This document shows positions 63,485-64,000 of a stretch of 64,000 bases of DNA, piece after piece (within the stretch, counting starts at the first letter, position 1; each line of letters starts with the position of its first letter). The stretch comes from Caproicibacter sp047833665. Its GTDB lineage: Bacteria > Bacillota > Clostridia > Oscillospirales > Acutalibacteraceae. The translations under genes were made by a program, and so were the position numbers. The stretch is taken from positions 1,860,001 through 1,924,000 of the forward strand of contig CP181261.1 in assembly GCA_047833665.1 (NCBI GenBank), in the 5' to 3' direction. Under the pieces are notes generated by a model. It saw only the letters and a list, made by a program, of their open reading frames with translations. It was not told where the DNA came from and made no database searches.

Positions 63485-63760
63485 TTAGTTGGCTATTGAA
63501 TCCTTGAATGCCTTCCCTGCTTTAAACGCGGGTACTCTAGAGGCAGGAATCGTAATGGGGGAATTGGTTCTGGGGTCACGACCCTGCCGCTCACTGCGGT
63601 TGCGAAGTTCAAATGTCCCAAAGCCCACAATTTGTACTTTTTCGTTCTTTGCTACCGTATCCATAATCGTGCTAAGCATGGCATTGACAGCACTGTCGGC
63701 ATCCTTTTTTGAAAGCCCCGTCTTTTCAGCCACAGCAGAAATTAAATCTGTTTTATTCAT
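63485..63760 (-). CDS. hup: DNA-binding protein HU
   Basis: This 91-residue histone-like protein (MNKTDLISAVAEKTGLSKK, GFGTFELRNRSERQGRDPRT, IPASRVPAFKAGKAFKD) has the HU body and DNA-bending arm. The ATG 63760 follows TGGAGGTC. Its place between mazG and rqcP is the conserved Firmicute order. Confidence 0.97.
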   Translation of the reverse strand: MNKTDLISAVAEKTGLSKKDADSAVNAMLSTIMDTVAKNEKVQIVGFGTFELRNRSERQGRDPRTNSPITIPASRVPAFKAGKAFKDSIAN

Positions 63761-63841
63761 AATAATTGACCTCCATTGTTTATTATTCAACAGCAATTAC
63801 TGAAAATTTCATTGCTGAGAATTTCAAAGCAACCTGCCCTT

Positions 63842-64000
63842 TTATGCTTCCGATTCAGAATTTGCGCAAGCAGATCGTCTTTCCTGCTCTTCAAACTTCG
63901 CAATAAAGTGATCGCAGGCTTCTGACAGAGCTTGTTCCGCTTCAATATGCAAAATTCCAGAAACTTCAGCTACGGAAAACAAAAGCTGTCCTAAAATCTT
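63842..64000 (-). CDS. mazG: MazG-family nucleoside triphosphate pyrophosphohydrolase, C-terminal end
   Basis: Only the last 52 residues are in the window. LGQLLFSVAEVSG, HIEAEQALSEACDHF and AKFEEQE match the C-terminus of MazG/YabN, which hydrolyses non-canonical NTPs. Its order mazG-hup-rqcP-yabP-yabQ-divIC supports the call. Confidence 0.85.
   Translation of the reverse strand, partial: KILGQLLFSVAEVSGILHIEAEQALSEACDHFIAKFEEQERRSACANSESEA

Overview
The window looks like the chromosome of a spore-forming anaerobic Firmicute of the class Clostridia, probably near the Oscillospiraceae. The evidence is the sporulation cluster HU-rqcP-yabP-yabQ-divIC-S1, separate GlnRS and GluRS, an iron-sulfur two-subunit serine dehydratase, long-form HPF, and GGAGG-type ribosome binding sites. 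No species claim is made.

Layout. 1-19.8 kb is mostly core chromosome: trmK (cut by the window edge), a DUF1858 protein, a CPA2 antiporter, an IS200/IS605 element, an ISL3 element with an 8-bp target duplication, a signalling trio (response regulator, CheC-like phosphatase, PAS-GGDEF cyclase with a frameshift), then M18 peptidase, lytic transglycosylase, coaE, ywlC, prfA, birA, glnS-gltX, a VanY peptidase, sdaAB-sdaAA and a ComFB protein, ending at tRNA-Met.

19.7-34.8 kb is a 14.9-kb integrative mobilizable element in the 3' end of tRNA-Met, bounded by a 161-bp direct repeat. It has a tyrosine integrase, repressor plus ImmA, two excisionase-like proteins, replication genes (DUF4373, DnaC-like), a MobP2/MobL-type relaxase, a ribbon-helix-helix protein, a candidate oriT, a structured RNA candidate and a cell-wall hydrolase, but no type IV secretion genes. 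Its left end is a graveyard of defence genes: one type I-C CRISPR repeat, a broken BREX pglX cut by an IS3 fragment, and an unassigned pair (a helix-turn-helix protein with a membrane tail, and a Gly/Ala-rich membrane protein).

34.8-52 kb is an accessory zone: a two-gene DUF262 system (GmrSD-like), a GNAT enzyme, several IS256, IS3, ISL3 and IS30 copies or remnants, a tRNA-Leu 3' fragment, a MATE exporter, YkuK, pdxST with a divergent pdxR, a decayed MATE gene with a TetR gene, and a holin-like relic.

52-64 kb returns to core genes: M3 oligopeptidase, groESL under CIRCE, an rRNA methyltransferase gene broken by IS256 and by a nonsense codon, hpf, a fumarase alpha subunit without a neighbouring beta subunit, an amidohydrolase and the yab sporulation/division cluster, ending in mazG.
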